DNA from: Nocardia lijiangensis NBRC 108240
GTDB lineage: Bacteria > Actinomycetota > Actinomycetes > Mycobacteriales > Mycobacteriaceae
Reading direction: 5' to 3'
DNA length: 64,000 bases
Assembly (NCBI RefSeq): GCF_001613045.1
Contig: NZ_BDBP01000028.1
Span: 35,708-99,707, forward strand
Below the pieces are notes generated by a model. It had not been told where the DNA came from. It ran no database searches and saw only the letters and a program-made list of their open reading frames with translations. The translations under genes and the position numbers were made by a program. This document shows positions 25,816 to 34,246 of this stretch, piece after piece. Position 1 is the first letter of the stretch. Every line of letters begins with the position of its first letter.

Positions 25816-26652
25816 ATGCGCATCGGCTTGTCGGCTCCTGTAGTCACCGCGGTCCCCGGGATGGCCTCGGCATGGGAAGCCGCGGCGGGACCGGACGAGC
25901 TCGGCGAGGTGGTGTCGTGCGCGGACGAACTCGGTTTCGACCACATCACCTGCTCCGAGCACGTGGCCGTACCGGTCGACGCCGCGGCGACGCGCGGCGG
26001 CACCTACTGGGATCCGCTGGCGACGTTGTCCTTCCTGGCCGCCCGCTCACGAAGCATCCGCCTGGTCACCTCGGTGATCGTGCTCCCGTATCACCGTCCG
26101 CTGGAGATCGCGAAGCGCTACGGCACCCTCGACCGGCTCAGCCGAGGCCGTGTCGTGCTCGGCGTCGGCGTCGGCTCGTTGCGCGAAGAGTTCGAACTGC
26201 TCGGAGCGCCGTGGGAGGACCGCGGTGCGGTCACCGACGCGCGGATGCGCGAGTTGCGCGCGGTCTGGGGTCGTCCGGAAGTCGACGGCATGATCGTGTC
26301 GCCTTCCGCGACAAGGGATCACGTACCGCTCTGGGTCGGCGGCCGGACGCGGCGGTCGTTGCGCCGGGCGGTCGAACTGGGTGACGGCTGGATGCCGTTC
26401 GGCCTGAGCGCCGAGCAGATCGAGACCATGCTCGGCGATGTCGAGTTGCCCGCGGGACTCGACATCGTGCTCGGCACCGGCCGCCCGCTCGACCCGCTGG
26501 GCGATCCCCACACCGCCGAGCGCGTCCTGCACCGGCTCCATGACGCCGGAGCCACCGCTGTGACCTGCGCCATCCGGGCGACCTCCGCTGCACACTACTG
26601 CGATCAACTGGCCGCGTTGCGCGCGATCACCGAAAGGAATCAGCACCCATGA
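25816..26652 (+). CDS. LLM-class F420-type oxidoreductase (TIGR03619-like)
   Basis: A 278-residue luciferase-like protein. N-terminal ADELGFDHITCSEHV, then DPLATLSFLAARSRSIRLVT, RYGTLDRLSRGRVVLGVGVG and VPLWVGGRTRRSLRRA are the standard F420-LLM signatures. Start ATG 25816 was chosen because it matches the family N-terminus (MRIGLSAP); upstream in-frame starts would add a non-homologous tail. It is slightly shorter than usual (~285-300). Probably transcribed leaderless. Substrate unknown; no pathway neighbour on this strand except a short coupled frame. Confidence 0.87.
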   Translation: MRIGLSAPVVTAVPGMASAWEAAAGPDELGEVVSCADELGFDHITCSEHVAVPVDAAATRGGTYWDPLATLSFLAARSRSIRLVTSVIVLPYHRPLEIAKRYGTLDRLSRGRVVLGVGVGSLREEFELLGAPWEDRGAVTDARMRELRAVWGRPEVDGMIVSPSATRDHVPLWVGGRTRRSLRRAVELGDGWMPFGLSAEQIETMLGDVELPAGLDIVLGTGRPLDPLGDPHTAERVLHRLHDAGATAVTCAIRATSAAHYCDQLAALRAITERNQHP

Positions 26653-26801
26653 CGCCGCCGGTGAACCAGTCCGAGAGACAACCGGCCCTCCAGATCGCGT
26701 ACCGGGCAACCGAATCCGCCACGGATCGCGTGCAACGCGTACGCTACCGTCCGAGGTCGCCGAGCCGAGCGACCGGGATGACGACGCTACCGCTGGATTG
26801 A
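26649..26801 (+). CDS. Short coupled reading frame, possible gene remnant
   Basis: A 50-codon frame (MTPPVNQSERQPALQIAYRA...) whose ATG overlaps the LLM stop (ATGA) and has AAAGGA about 10 bases upstream, so it looks translated. The second half turns Arg/Ser-rich (RVRYRPRSPSRATG), unlike a folded protein. The arrangement fits the beginning of a coupled downstream gene cut short by a deletion or insertion. It could also be chance; no family recognised. Confidence 0.35.
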   Translation: MTPPVNQSERQPALQIAYRATESATDRVQRVRYRPRSPSRATGMTTLPLD

Positions 26802-26931
26802 TCGTCCGTGGTTGCCCTCTTCCCGGGGACCCCATTCGGCGATCGAAGACATAAGGTGTGACGCAGCGCGACGCGGGTACGGCCGTGATGATGGCCGCCC
26901 GCGGCGCGGCTGTGCGAGTGGGTGAGTGAGG

Positions 26932-27177
26932 ATGAGGACGAAGTCGCCGGAGACGGTGAAATGCCGGGGGTGCGAGTGCTGGTGGCCGTTGAGTGCACAC
27001 AATGTGTGCCATTGCGCCCAGTGCCATCAGACATTCACCGGAGAGCAGGCCGCGACCATGCATTTGGTCGTGGACTATCGACACAGACCGCACGTTGTCT
27101 GTCGGACGCCGCAGAGTATCGGCCTCGTCGACGCCGGACGTGAGTACCCCTGCTGGGGATTGCCGGATAAGCACTGA
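26932..27177 (+). CDS. FDXHR-type putative zinc-binding small protein
   Basis: An 81-residue Cys/His-rich protein. Two metal-binding knuckles are visible: VKCRGCECWWPL and HNVCHCAQCHQTFTG, then an H-x5-Y-R-H region (MHLVVDYRHRPHVVCRTP) with a last Cys. This pattern resembles the FDXHR family of putative zinc-binding proteins found on actinobacterial phages and mobile elements, although the F-D-x-H-R core itself is diverged. GTG 26926 is an alternative start, two codons longer. It stands alone in a gene-poor stretch, consistent with a leftover of mobile DNA. Confidence 0.55.
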   Translation: MRTKSPETVKCRGCECWWPLSAHNVCHCAQCHQTFTGEQAATMHLVVDYRHRPHVVCRTPQSIGLVDAGREYPCWGLPDKH

Positions 27178-27744
27178 CCGCCGCCTGCGCAGCTGTCGTT
27201 CCCCCGCCGGACCGACTCGGCCTGGATCGCCACCGACGCTCGGTCCATCCGGGGGCCGCGGCAGCATGAGCAAGGGTTCGATCAGCGCGTGACACCGGCA
27301 CTTTGGACGCCTGACACGCGAATCAGGCTGCCATCGAACAGCTCTCACCACGCGGGTGAGCGATCACCGAAGCGCTGACGGGTCTCTTCGTCCTCGTCCG
27401 AGACCGACCCGGCGTTCGGCCGAGGCAGCCACCGGCACGCCGGGCCCCGGAGGATCTGGACTTCCTGCTCGTCCTCGGCTATACCAGTCCAGCACGGCGG
27501 ATCATGTATCACCCGATCGTCCATCTCGGCTCGAAAGTCGCGGGCATGCCGCGCGGAAGCACCGCCTCCGCCGCGCTGATCGACCGGTGACGCGAGAGCC
27601 TGTGCGGTCGACCGCCGCACCGCTGATCACAACTTGCAGGCGCCTGGGTCCACTGAAAGGAAAACCCTTGCTTCTCGACCAATCACCGCCGCCGGAGAGC
27701 CACCGGCCGCGTGCCGCGCACTCCGCCGAATAGCCGGTGCGCCC
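27178..27744. other. Gene-poor stretch, no convincing gene
   Basis: No complete gene is seen. A start-less open frame on the plus strand at 27360-27590 (77 codons, with a stretch LDFLLVLGYTSPARRIMYHP) shows mostly G/C third positions and may be the end of a broken gene. A short frame near 27668 (TTG after AAAGGA) runs only 21 codons. Together with the coupled remnant and the zinc protein to the left, this looks like a recombination scar. Confidence 0.45.
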
Positions 27745-29022
27745 GTGAACACACCGCGCACCGCACTGGTCGTCGGCGCCGGGATCGCCGGGCTCAGCGT
27801 CGCCTATCACCTGGCGCGGCGCGGAGTCGACGTCACCGTTGTGGAGGCCGAGCACGTCGGTGCCGGGGCTTCGCACGGCAACGCCGGGTGGGTCGACCCT
27901 CTCCAGACCGGACCGCTGCCCGAACCCGGGTTGCTGCGGGATGGGTTGCGGCACCTGCGCTCTGCCGATGCGGCCATGCGTATCGCGGTCCGGGACTACC
28001 CACGTCTGCTGCCCTGGCTCGCGTCCTTCGCGCGCCACGCCACCGCTCACCGCTACCGTGACGGCACGCTGGCCCTTGCCGAACTCGGCACACGCTGCTT
28101 CCCGCTGCTGGATCAGCTCGCCGCCGACGGCGTCGACTTCACCCGCAACGACACCGGTTTGCTGGCCGTGGCGCGCGACGTCCGCGCCGTCGAGGCCTTT
28201 CTCCGTGTCCGTGAACCCTTCCGCGCCGCGGGGTTCACCCTGTCCCGCACCATCCTGGACGCGGCCGCGCTGCGCGCGCTGGAACCCGCGCTGTCCGAGC
28301 GAGTGCGCTACGGCATGGAACTCCACGATCACGTGCAGATCGACCCGGGCGCCTTCGTCGCCGCGCTGGCTGCATACCTGCGGACGACAGGGGTGCGCAT
28401 CGAGGAAGGCCACCTAGTGACGGGATTGACCGCGCCCGGTCCGCGGGCCGGAGTCGAGACCGGCGGCGGGCGTCGCTACGCCGATGTGGTGATCGTCGCG
28501 ACCGGTGCGAGCACCGCGCTGATCGGCAAGCGATACCCGGTCATCGGCGGGCGCGGCTACAGCTTCGACGTCCCCGTGCGTACCGCGGTGCGGCGGTCGA
28601 TACTGCTGTTGGACGCTCACATCGCCTGCGCGCCGATCGGCGGCCGCCTGCGCATCGCGGGAGGCATGGACTTCGGGCCCGCGGCGCGGCTCAGCGACCG
28701 GCGCCTGGAACCGCTCGCCCGGAACGCGGCGGTCATGCTCGACGACATCGACTGGACCGATCGGCGACACCCGTGGAGCGGGCAACGACCGGTGACACCC
28801 GACGGGCTGCCGATCATCGACCGCCTGCCCGGCCACCCCGGCACCTACCTCACCACGGGGCTGTCCATGCTCGGCATGACCTTGGCCGCGCCCGCCGCCG
28901 AAGCGCTGACCGGCTACATCCTCGACGGCGCCCGTCCGCCGGTCCTTGCGCCGTTTCGCGCCGACCGATTCCGCCGACGCTTGCCTCGGGTATCCCGATC
29001 CCGGCTTGCGGTGGCGTTATGA
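27745..29022 (+). CDS. FAD-dependent D-amino-acid dehydrogenase-like oxidoreductase
   Basis: A 425-residue DAO-superfamily flavoenzyme. The N-terminal dinucleotide fold TALVVGAGIAGLSVAYHLAR with the acidic VVEAE end of strand 2 binds FAD. GAGASHGNAGWVDP and the C-terminal LPGHPGTYLTTGLSMLGMT, LAAPAAEALTGYILDG complete the DadA/glycine-oxidase pattern. It would deaminate a D-amino acid or oxidise an N-alkyl amino acid to a keto acid. GTG 27745 matches the family N-terminus, though its ribosome site is weak. No amino-acid racemase nearby, so substrate is open. Confidence 0.85.
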   Translation: MNTPRTALVVGAGIAGLSVAYHLARRGVDVTVVEAEHVGAGASHGNAGWVDPLQTGPLPEPGLLRDGLRHLRSADAAMRIAVRDYPRLLPWLASFARHATAHRYRDGTLALAELGTRCFPLLDQLAADGVDFTRNDTGLLAVARDVRAVEAFLRVREPFRAAGFTLSRTILDAAALRALEPALSERVRYGMELHDHVQIDPGAFVAALAAYLRTTGVRIEEGHLVTGLTAPGPRAGVETGGGRRYADVVIVATGASTALIGKRYPVIGGRGYSFDVPVRTAVRRSILLLDAHIACAPIGGRLRIAGGMDFGPAARLSDRRLEPLARNAAVMLDDIDWTDRRHPWSGQRPVTPDGLPIIDRLPGHPGTYLTTGLSMLGMTLAAPAAEALTGYILDGARPPVLAPFRADRFRRRLPRVSRSRLAVAL

Positions 29023-29064
29023 CCGCTCGCGTGTCGATGGTTCCGGTCACGGTGGGTACGAGCG

Positions 29065-30576
29065 TCACCGGGAGGCCTTGTCTGTCGCGGCGGTGAACAC
29101 GGTGGCATCGAGCGCGCGTTTGAGGATCTTGCCCGTAGCGCCCTTGGGTAGCTGGTCGACGAAGGCGAAACGGTGCGGAACCTTGTAGGCGGACAGGCGT
29201 TGCTTCGCCCAGGTTCGCAGCTCCTGCGGATCGAGCCGCGCTCCGGGCGCGGCGGCGACGACAGCACCCACTTCCTCGCCGTAGTGATCGTCCGGGATGC
29301 CGACGACGGCGACTTCGACGATGTCGGGGTGCTGGTAGAGCACCTCTTCGACTTCGCGCGGGTAGACGTTGTATCCACCGCGGATGATGAGGTCCTTCGC
29401 GCGGTCGACGATATAGACGTAGCCGTCGGCGTCGATGCGTCCCAGGTCGCCGGTCTTCAGCCATCCGCAGGACAGTTCGGCGGCGGTGGCATCGGGGCGG
29501 TTCCAGTAACCCTTCATGATGCTGGGTCCACGGAGGAAGAGCTCACCGACGGTGTCCGCGGGCAGGACATTGCCCTCCGGATCGCGGACCTCGATCGAGG
29601 TGCCGGGCAGCGCGACTCCCACCGATCCGACCCGCTGCTCACGATCCACCGCGTTGTAGGTCGCGGCGCCGGTGGATTCGGTGAGACCGTAACCCTCGAG
29701 AATGGTGCAGCCGAACCGATCCGAGAACGTGTGGATGACCTCCGCGGGCAGTGATGCTCCGCCGGACGCCGCCAAGCGCAGGACGGCGAAGTCCCGCGGC
29801 CCGTAGTCACCGGCGGTGTGCAGCATGGCATTCCACATCGTGGGTACCCCGGCGACCACGGTGAGGCGGTGGTCTCTGATCGTCTCGATCATTGCGCGCG
29901 GTTCGAACGGGGACACCATCGAGAACGAGCATCCCGCGTGCAGCGCCGTGATCAGGCATACCGCTTGGCCGTACACGTGGAACAGCGGCAACCCGGTGCC
30001 GAACCGTTCCTCCGGTGTGAGCCGCAGCTGGTCGATGAAGATCCGTGCGGTCTCGATGAGATTCGCGACGGTGAGTTCGACGCCCTTCGGCTTGCCCGTG
30101 GTCCCCGAGGTGTACAGCAGGACCGCGGTGTCGTCGGCGCTGCGCCGGACCGGTTCGGCGACCGCCCGCGTCGTCTCGGCGTGCGCGCCGGGTTCGAGCA
30201 CGAGCAGCGGGATGTCGCGCTCGGCCGCAGCCTGTTGTGCCGCGGCCTGCGCCCCGTGCCAGGCGAGGACGAGCCGGGCACCGGAATCATCGAGCACATA
30301 GCCGATTTCGGGTGCGGTCGCCATGGTGTTGACCGGAATGGCAACGGCGCCGAGAAGATGGGCGCCGAGATACGCGATGACGAACTCCGGGACAGACGGC
30401 GCGACGAGTAGCACGCGATCACCCGCTCCCACACCGGATTCGGCGATCCGTCCGCCGAACGCGGCGCTGCGCTGCGCGAGGTCACGATAGGTGATGCGCT
30501 CGTCCCCGATGCGCAGCGCCGTGGCTTCGGGGCGTTCGGAGGCGTGCTGCCAGAAACGGTCGGCGACATTGGTCAT
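29065..30576 (-). CDS. Acyl-CoA ligase (FadD-like, ANL superfamily)
   Basis: A 503-residue adenylate-forming ligase. The P-loop-like LLYTSGTTGKPKGVEL, YGLTESTGAATYN, GYWNRPDATAAEL, KTGDLGRIDADGY and the C-terminal catalytic lysine in GATGKILKR are complete. Such enzymes activate a carboxylic acid with ATP to its CoA thioester. Start ATG 30576 gives the family N-terminus (MTNVADRFWQHA). It diverges from a TetR gene over a 22-bp palindrome shared across this island, so it probably performs the entry step of the pathway. Acid chain length unknown. Confidence 0.9.
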   Translation of the reverse strand: MTNVADRFWQHASERPEATALRIGDERITYRDLAQRSAAFGGRIAESGVGAGDRVLLVAPSVPEFVIAYLGAHLLGAVAIPVNTMATAPEIGYVLDDSGARLVLAWHGAQAAAQQAAAERDIPLLVLEPGAHAETTRAVAEPVRRSADDTAVLLYTSGTTGKPKGVELTVANLIETARIFIDQLRLTPEERFGTGLPLFHVYGQAVCLITALHAGCSFSMVSPFEPRAMIETIRDHRLTVVAGVPTMWNAMLHTAGDYGPRDFAVLRLAASGGASLPAEVIHTFSDRFGCTILEGYGLTESTGAATYNAVDREQRVGSVGVALPGTSIEVRDPEGNVLPADTVGELFLRGPSIMKGYWNRPDATAAELSCGWLKTGDLGRIDADGYVYIVDRAKDLIIRGGYNVYPREVEEVLYQHPDIVEVAVVGIPDDHYGEEVGAVVAAAPGARLDPQELRTWAKQRLSAYKVPHRFAFVDQLPKGATGKILKRALDATVFTAATDKASR

Positions 30577-30636
30577 GGCACATCCAGACAGGTATGGAAA
30601 GCGTGTGACGGGGATCACGTCAGGATGGCACCTTAA

Positions 30637-30658
30637 CTGAATCTGGTGTCAACTTCAA
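30637..30658. promoter_or_regulatory. Island operator, site A
   Basis: 22-bp palindrome of the form TTGAA-N3-GAcgTC-N3-TTCAA; here the halves read CTGAATCTGGT and GTCAACTTCAA. It lies between the divergent ligase and TetR genes (61 bases before the ligase ATG), suited to control both. Confidence 0.6.
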
Positions 30659-30780
30659 TCATGTTGCGGGCGCATCGGCCTTCGTCGCGGGCATTCCCGT
30701 GGTGCGCCGAGCACCGTCGGCGCGGTGATACCGTGAATGCGACAACCGTCCCGTCGACCGATAGTGAGTAGCCAGCGTTG

Positions 30781-31419
30781 GTGTCCGATCCCGTTGTGAG
30801 CGAGGCCGAGCCTCGGAAAGGCGTCCCGCGCACGAAGCGCGGCGAACGCACGCGCACCGCGTTGATCGGCGCGGCGCGCGAGGTATTCGAGCGCGACGGG
30901 TATCTCGACGCCAAGATCTCCGATATCTCGAAGGCCGCGGGGACGGCGGCGGGATCGTTCTACACCTATTTCGACAGCAAGGAAGAAATCTTCGCCGCGG
31001 TGGTCGAGCAGGTGCAGGAAGAGATGCTGCACCCGCACGTTCGCGAGCGCACGGGTGTCACCGACCCGCGCGAGCTCATCGAGGCGGCCAACCGGGAATA
31101 CCTCCGCTCCTACAAGCGCAACGCGCGCCTGATGGCGGTGTTCGAGGAGGTTTCCCTGATCAACGAGGACTTCCGCAGGCTGCGCATCGAACGCGGCAAG
31201 GCCTTCGCGCAGCGCAACGCGAAGATGATCAGCGAGCTGCAGGAATCCGGCCGGGCCAGCGCGGACCTCGATCCCATGATCACCGCGCACGCCTTGTCGG
31301 TGATGGTCAGCCGCATGGCCTATCTGGTCTTCGTTCAGAATCAGCGCATCGCGTTCGAGAAGCTCGTCACCACCTTGACGCAGCTGTGGGTCAACGCTTT
31401 GCAGCTCGACTCGGACTGA
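30781..31419 (+). CDS. TetR-family regulator, paralogue 1
   Basis: A 212-residue TetR protein. The helix-turn-helix is at about residues 22-65 (ALIGAAREVFERDGYLDAKI, GSFYTYFDSKEEIFAAV). The ligand domain ends in LVTTLTQLWVNALQLD. It is closely similar to the TetR gene at 32531 (GYLDA, GSFYTYF, NAKL/NARL stretches aligned), so the two are paralogues. Starts GTG 30781; TTG 30778 is next to it. Its promoter holds operator A, fitting autorepression and repression of the ligase. Ligand likely an acyl-CoA. Confidence 0.88.
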   Translation: MSDPVVSEAEPRKGVPRTKRGERTRTALIGAAREVFERDGYLDAKISDISKAAGTAAGSFYTYFDSKEEIFAAVVEQVQEEMLHPHVRERTGVTDPRELIEAANREYLRSYKRNARLMAVFEEVSLINEDFRRLRIERGKAFAQRNAKMISELQESGRASADLDPMITAHALSVMVSRMAYLVFVQNQRIAFEKLVTTLTQLWVNALQLDSD

Positions 31420-31505
31420 TTCGCGCTTTCGGAGCTCTGCTTCCTCGCGGATACCAGGACCGCGTCCCAGCCTCCTTCCCCGTCGCCGGCCACGCGTCCT
31501 CGAAC

Positions 31506-31527
31506 TTGAATTTGACGTGGGATTCAA
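31506..31527. promoter_or_regulatory. Island operator, site B
   Basis: 22-bp palindrome with halves TTGAATTTGAC and GTGGGATTCAA; the flanks extend it to AACTTGAAT/ATTCAAGTT, 9-bp perfect arms. It lies 71 bases before the SDR start. Best symmetric copy of the six. Confidence 0.65.
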
Positions 31528-31598
31528 GTTTGTTGGATGCTCGGCCCGGCGTGGTCACCCGGGAATCGCTCCCCGGGGAATCTCGGAAGGAGATATTC

Positions 31599-32417
31599 GT
31601 GAAGGTCGCTGGAAGAACGGCAATTGTCACAGGAGGCGCCGGCGGAATCGGCGGCGCGATCGCGGAGCGCTTGGTGCGCGAGGGTGCGCGGGTCGTGATC
31701 GCCGATCTGGACGCCGACGCGGCAGAGTCCCTCGTTCGGTCCATCCCGGCGGATGCCCCCGGCTCGGCGGTGGCCGTCGGGGCCGACGTGTCCGATGCGG
31801 CGCAGATCGGCGGGTTGATCGCGCGCGCGGAGGACGAGTTCGGCCCGGTCGATCTGTACTTCGCGAACGCGGGCGTCGGCGGGCCGGTCGGGCTCGGCGA
31901 CGACGCGGGCTGGGATACCGCGATCGATGTGAATCTCACTGCGCACGTGCGGGCGGCCCGGCTGCTGGTCCCCGGCTGGCTCGAACGGGGCGAGGGGTAC
32001 TTCGTCAGCACCGCCTCGGCCGCGGGGCTGCTGACTCAGATCGGTTCGGCCGCGTACGCGGTGACCAAGCACGCGGCGGTCGGGTTCGCCGAGTGGCTGT
32101 CGGTCACGTACGGCGACAGCGGGGTTCGGGTGAGCTGCCTGTGTCCGATGGGTGTCGAGACGAAGCTGCTGCGCGCGGGCGCCGAGTCGGGAGACGCGCT
32201 CGGTGCGGCGGCGACCAGGGCGGTCACCTCCGCAGGCGCGGTGTTGAGCCCGGATGCGGTCGCGACGGTCGTGCTGGACGCCATCGACGAGGAGCGTTTC
32301 CTGATCTTGCCGCATCCGGAGGTGCTCGACATGTACCGCGGCAAAGGGGCGGACTACGACAGGTGGCTGGGCGGCATGCGCCGCTACCAGGCCGTGCTGT
32401 TGCAGACCGCGGAGTGA
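31599..32417 (+). CDS. Short-chain dehydrogenase/reductase
   Basis: A 272-residue classical SDR. Cofactor loop TGGAGGIGG, NAG motif (FANAGVGGP), catalytic Ser in STASAAG and YAVTKH (Tyr-x3-Lys) are all present. Such enzymes interconvert alcohols and ketones with NAD(P). GTG 31599 is preceded by AAGGAG at 8 bases; upstream in-frame starts lack a site. First gene downstream of operator B. In the island it may act on the hydroxy/keto group of a CoA-bound substrate, as LvaD does in levulinate catabolism. Confidence 0.9.
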   Translation: MKVAGRTAIVTGGAGGIGGAIAERLVREGARVVIADLDADAAESLVRSIPADAPGSAVAVGADVSDAAQIGGLIARAEDEFGPVDLYFANAGVGGPVGLGDDAGWDTAIDVNLTAHVRAARLLVPGWLERGEGYFVSTASAAGLLTQIGSAAYAVTKHAAVGFAEWLSVTYGDSGVRVSCLCPMGVETKLLRAGAESGDALGAAATRAVTSAGAVLSPDAVATVVLDAIDEERFLILPHPEVLDMYRGKGADYDRWLGGMRRYQAVLLQTAE

Positions 32418-32456
32418 ATCGGCGACCGGGCGGGTGGTTGTCCCGGTCGTGAAACT

Positions 32457-32478
32457 TGAGGATGAAATCAGGTTCGAT
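32457..32478. promoter_or_regulatory. Island operator, site C
   Basis: 22-bp palindrome with halves TTGAGGATGAA and ATCAGGTTCGA, the weakest match in the outer arms. It lies 52 bases before the second TetR gene, in its promoter. Confidence 0.5.
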
Positions 32479-32530
32479 TAGCGTTCGACCTGGGTGCGCG
32501 AGGGGGCGAGCGGCGAAAGCGAGGGCAGTG

Positions 32531-33211
32531 ATGGCCAGGACCACCAGAGGTGACGTCGCGGCCGGGGACATCCCCGCGCTTGCCGACACGTCGGTTCTGC
32601 GTGAGCTGCCGATCACGGCGCGCGGTGCGCGAACGCGCGCCGCGCTCGTCGCCGCGGCGCGGGCGGTCTTCGAACGCGACGGCTACCTCGACGCGAGGTT
32701 GTCCGACATCGCCTCCGAAGCGAAGTGCTCGACCGGGTCCTTCTACACCTATTTCGCCGGCAAGGAGGAGATCCTGCAGGCGGTCCTCGACCTCGCTCGG
32801 GACGAGATGCTGCATCCCGGCATGCCTCGGCTCGAGCCGGACGAGGCGTCCCCCGCGGCGGTCGTCGAAGCGAGCAATCGGGCCTACTTCGAGGCGTACC
32901 AACGCAACGCGAAGCTGATGGGCATCCTCGATCAGGTGGCCGCCATCGATCCGAAGTTTCGTGAGGTCCGCCGACGGCGCAGTCGCGCCTTCTGGGAGCG
33001 CAATGCCCGGTCGATCGTGGAGCTGCAGGAGCGGGGGCTGGCGGATCCCGAGCTCGATCCGCACCAGGCGGCGCGAGCGCTGTCGGGCATGGTGGGCCGG
33101 ATGGCGTACTACGCGTTCGTCCTGGGGGAGGGGGCGGGCATCGACGAGCTGGTGCAGACCGCCACTCGTTTGTGGGTGAACGCGCTGCGGATCGGGCCCG
33201 CGGCCGACTGA
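32531..33211 (+). CDS. TetR-family regulator, paralogue 2
   Basis: A 226-residue TetR protein. HTH at about residues 38-82 (ARAVFERDGYLDARLSDIAS, GSFYTYFAGKEEILQAV); ligand domain with EASNRAYFEAYQRNAKLMG. Strong similarity to the TetR gene at 30781 shows duplication within the island. It carries an extra ~30-residue N-terminal tail. ATG 32531 follows GAGGG. Operator C lies in its promoter, fitting autoregulation. Which TetR binds which copy of the shared palindrome cannot be read. Confidence 0.87.
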   Translation: MARTTRGDVAAGDIPALADTSVLRELPITARGARTRAALVAAARAVFERDGYLDARLSDIASEAKCSTGSFYTYFAGKEEILQAVLDLARDEMLHPGMPRLEPDEASPAAVVEASNRAYFEAYQRNAKLMGILDQVAAIDPKFREVRRRRSRAFWERNARSIVELQERGLADPELDPHQAARALSGMVGRMAYYAFVLGEGAGIDELVQTATRLWVNALRIGPAAD

Positions 33212-33483
33212 GCGCAATCACGCCCGACACCGGCCGAATCTGAATCCGAGTTCGAGATCGTATTGATTTCCATGACGTGACCTGGACTTTCGTTCGGGGG
33301 GTGAGGCATGTCACAGGCGGTTTTCGGGGTGGCCGGTATTGACGCGGCGGCACCCTTCCCGCAAGGTGGCGGGAGAAAATAAGCGCTTAGTAAGTTCCCG
33401 CGGGGAGGTTGGGCCCCATGCCCGAAGCCGTCGTCGGTCATCCCTGCGGCGTGAACACAGGCAACAACCGAAAGGACCGACAC

Positions 33484-34236
33484 GTGAACAGATTCGAAGG
33501 CAAGACCGCCATCGTGACCGGCGCCAGCCGTGGCATCGGCCTCGGCATCGCCCAGCGTCTGGTCGACGAGGGCGCGAAGGTCGTCATCACCGCCCGCAAT
33601 CAGAAGACTCTCGACGAGGCCGTCGAGACGCTGGGCGGTCCGGACCGAGCGCTGGCCGTCGCCGGGCGATCCGACGATGTCGCCCACCAGGCCGAGACCG
33701 TCGAGCGGGCGATCGACACCTTCGGCAGCGCGGATCTCCTCGTCAACAACACCGGCATCAACCCGGTCTTCGGTCCGATGGTGGAGTTGCCGTTGGAGGC
33801 CGCCCGCAAGATCGTCGAGGTCAACTGCCTCGCCGCGCTCTCGTGGGTCCAGCAGGCGTACCAGGGATGGATGAAGGCGCACGGCGGCGCGATCGTGAAC
33901 GTCTCCTCGGTGGCCGGGCTGAAGCCCGCGCCCGGCATCGGTTTCTATGGCTCCAGCAAGGCGATGCTGACCCACATCACCCAGGAACTCGCCGTCGAAC
34001 TCGGCCCGGACCTGCGGGTCAACGCCGTCGCCCCTGCCGTCGTGAAGACCAAGTTCGCCAGCGCCCTCTACGAGGGCCGCGAGGATGAGGTCGCCGCGGC
34101 CTACCCGCTCAAGCGGCTCGGCGTGCCCGAGGACATCGGCAGCGTCGTCGCCTTCCTGCTCTCCGAGGACGCCGCCTGGCTCACCGGGCAGCTGCTCGTC
34201 GTCGACGGCGGTATCACCCTCACCGGCGGTGTCTGA
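33484..34236 (+). CDS. SDR family oxidoreductase (3-ketoacyl-reductase type)
   Basis: A 250-residue classical SDR: TGASRGIGLGIA, NNTGIN (NNAG variant), VSSVAG for catalytic Ser, and YGSSK (Tyr-x3-Lys). The C-terminal LLSEDAAWLTGQLLVVDGG is of the FabG/bacilysin type. GTG 33484 follows AAAGGA at 8 bases. It heads a tight run of genes (this SDR, an MDR, SDR, MaoC, APH) and is likely a 3-hydroxyacyl-CoA or alcohol dehydrogenase. One of three SDRs in the island, so substrates differ. Confidence 0.9.
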   Translation: MNRFEGKTAIVTGASRGIGLGIAQRLVDEGAKVVITARNQKTLDEAVETLGGPDRALAVAGRSDDVAHQAETVERAIDTFGSADLLVNNTGINPVFGPMVELPLEAARKIVEVNCLAALSWVQQAYQGWMKAHGGAIVNVSSVAGLKPAPGIGFYGSSKAMLTHITQELAVELGPDLRVNAVAPAVVKTKFASALYEGREDEVAAAYPLKRLGVPEDIGSVVAFLLSEDAAWLTGQLLVVDGGITLTGGV

Positions 34237-34246
34237 GGTGACGGAC

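Noticed and set aside
33231..33262. A seventh island operator near 33240 (CTGAATCCGAGTTCGAG)
   Set aside because: The half sites are only 6 bases apart instead of 12 and the core is absent, so it was not counted with the six.
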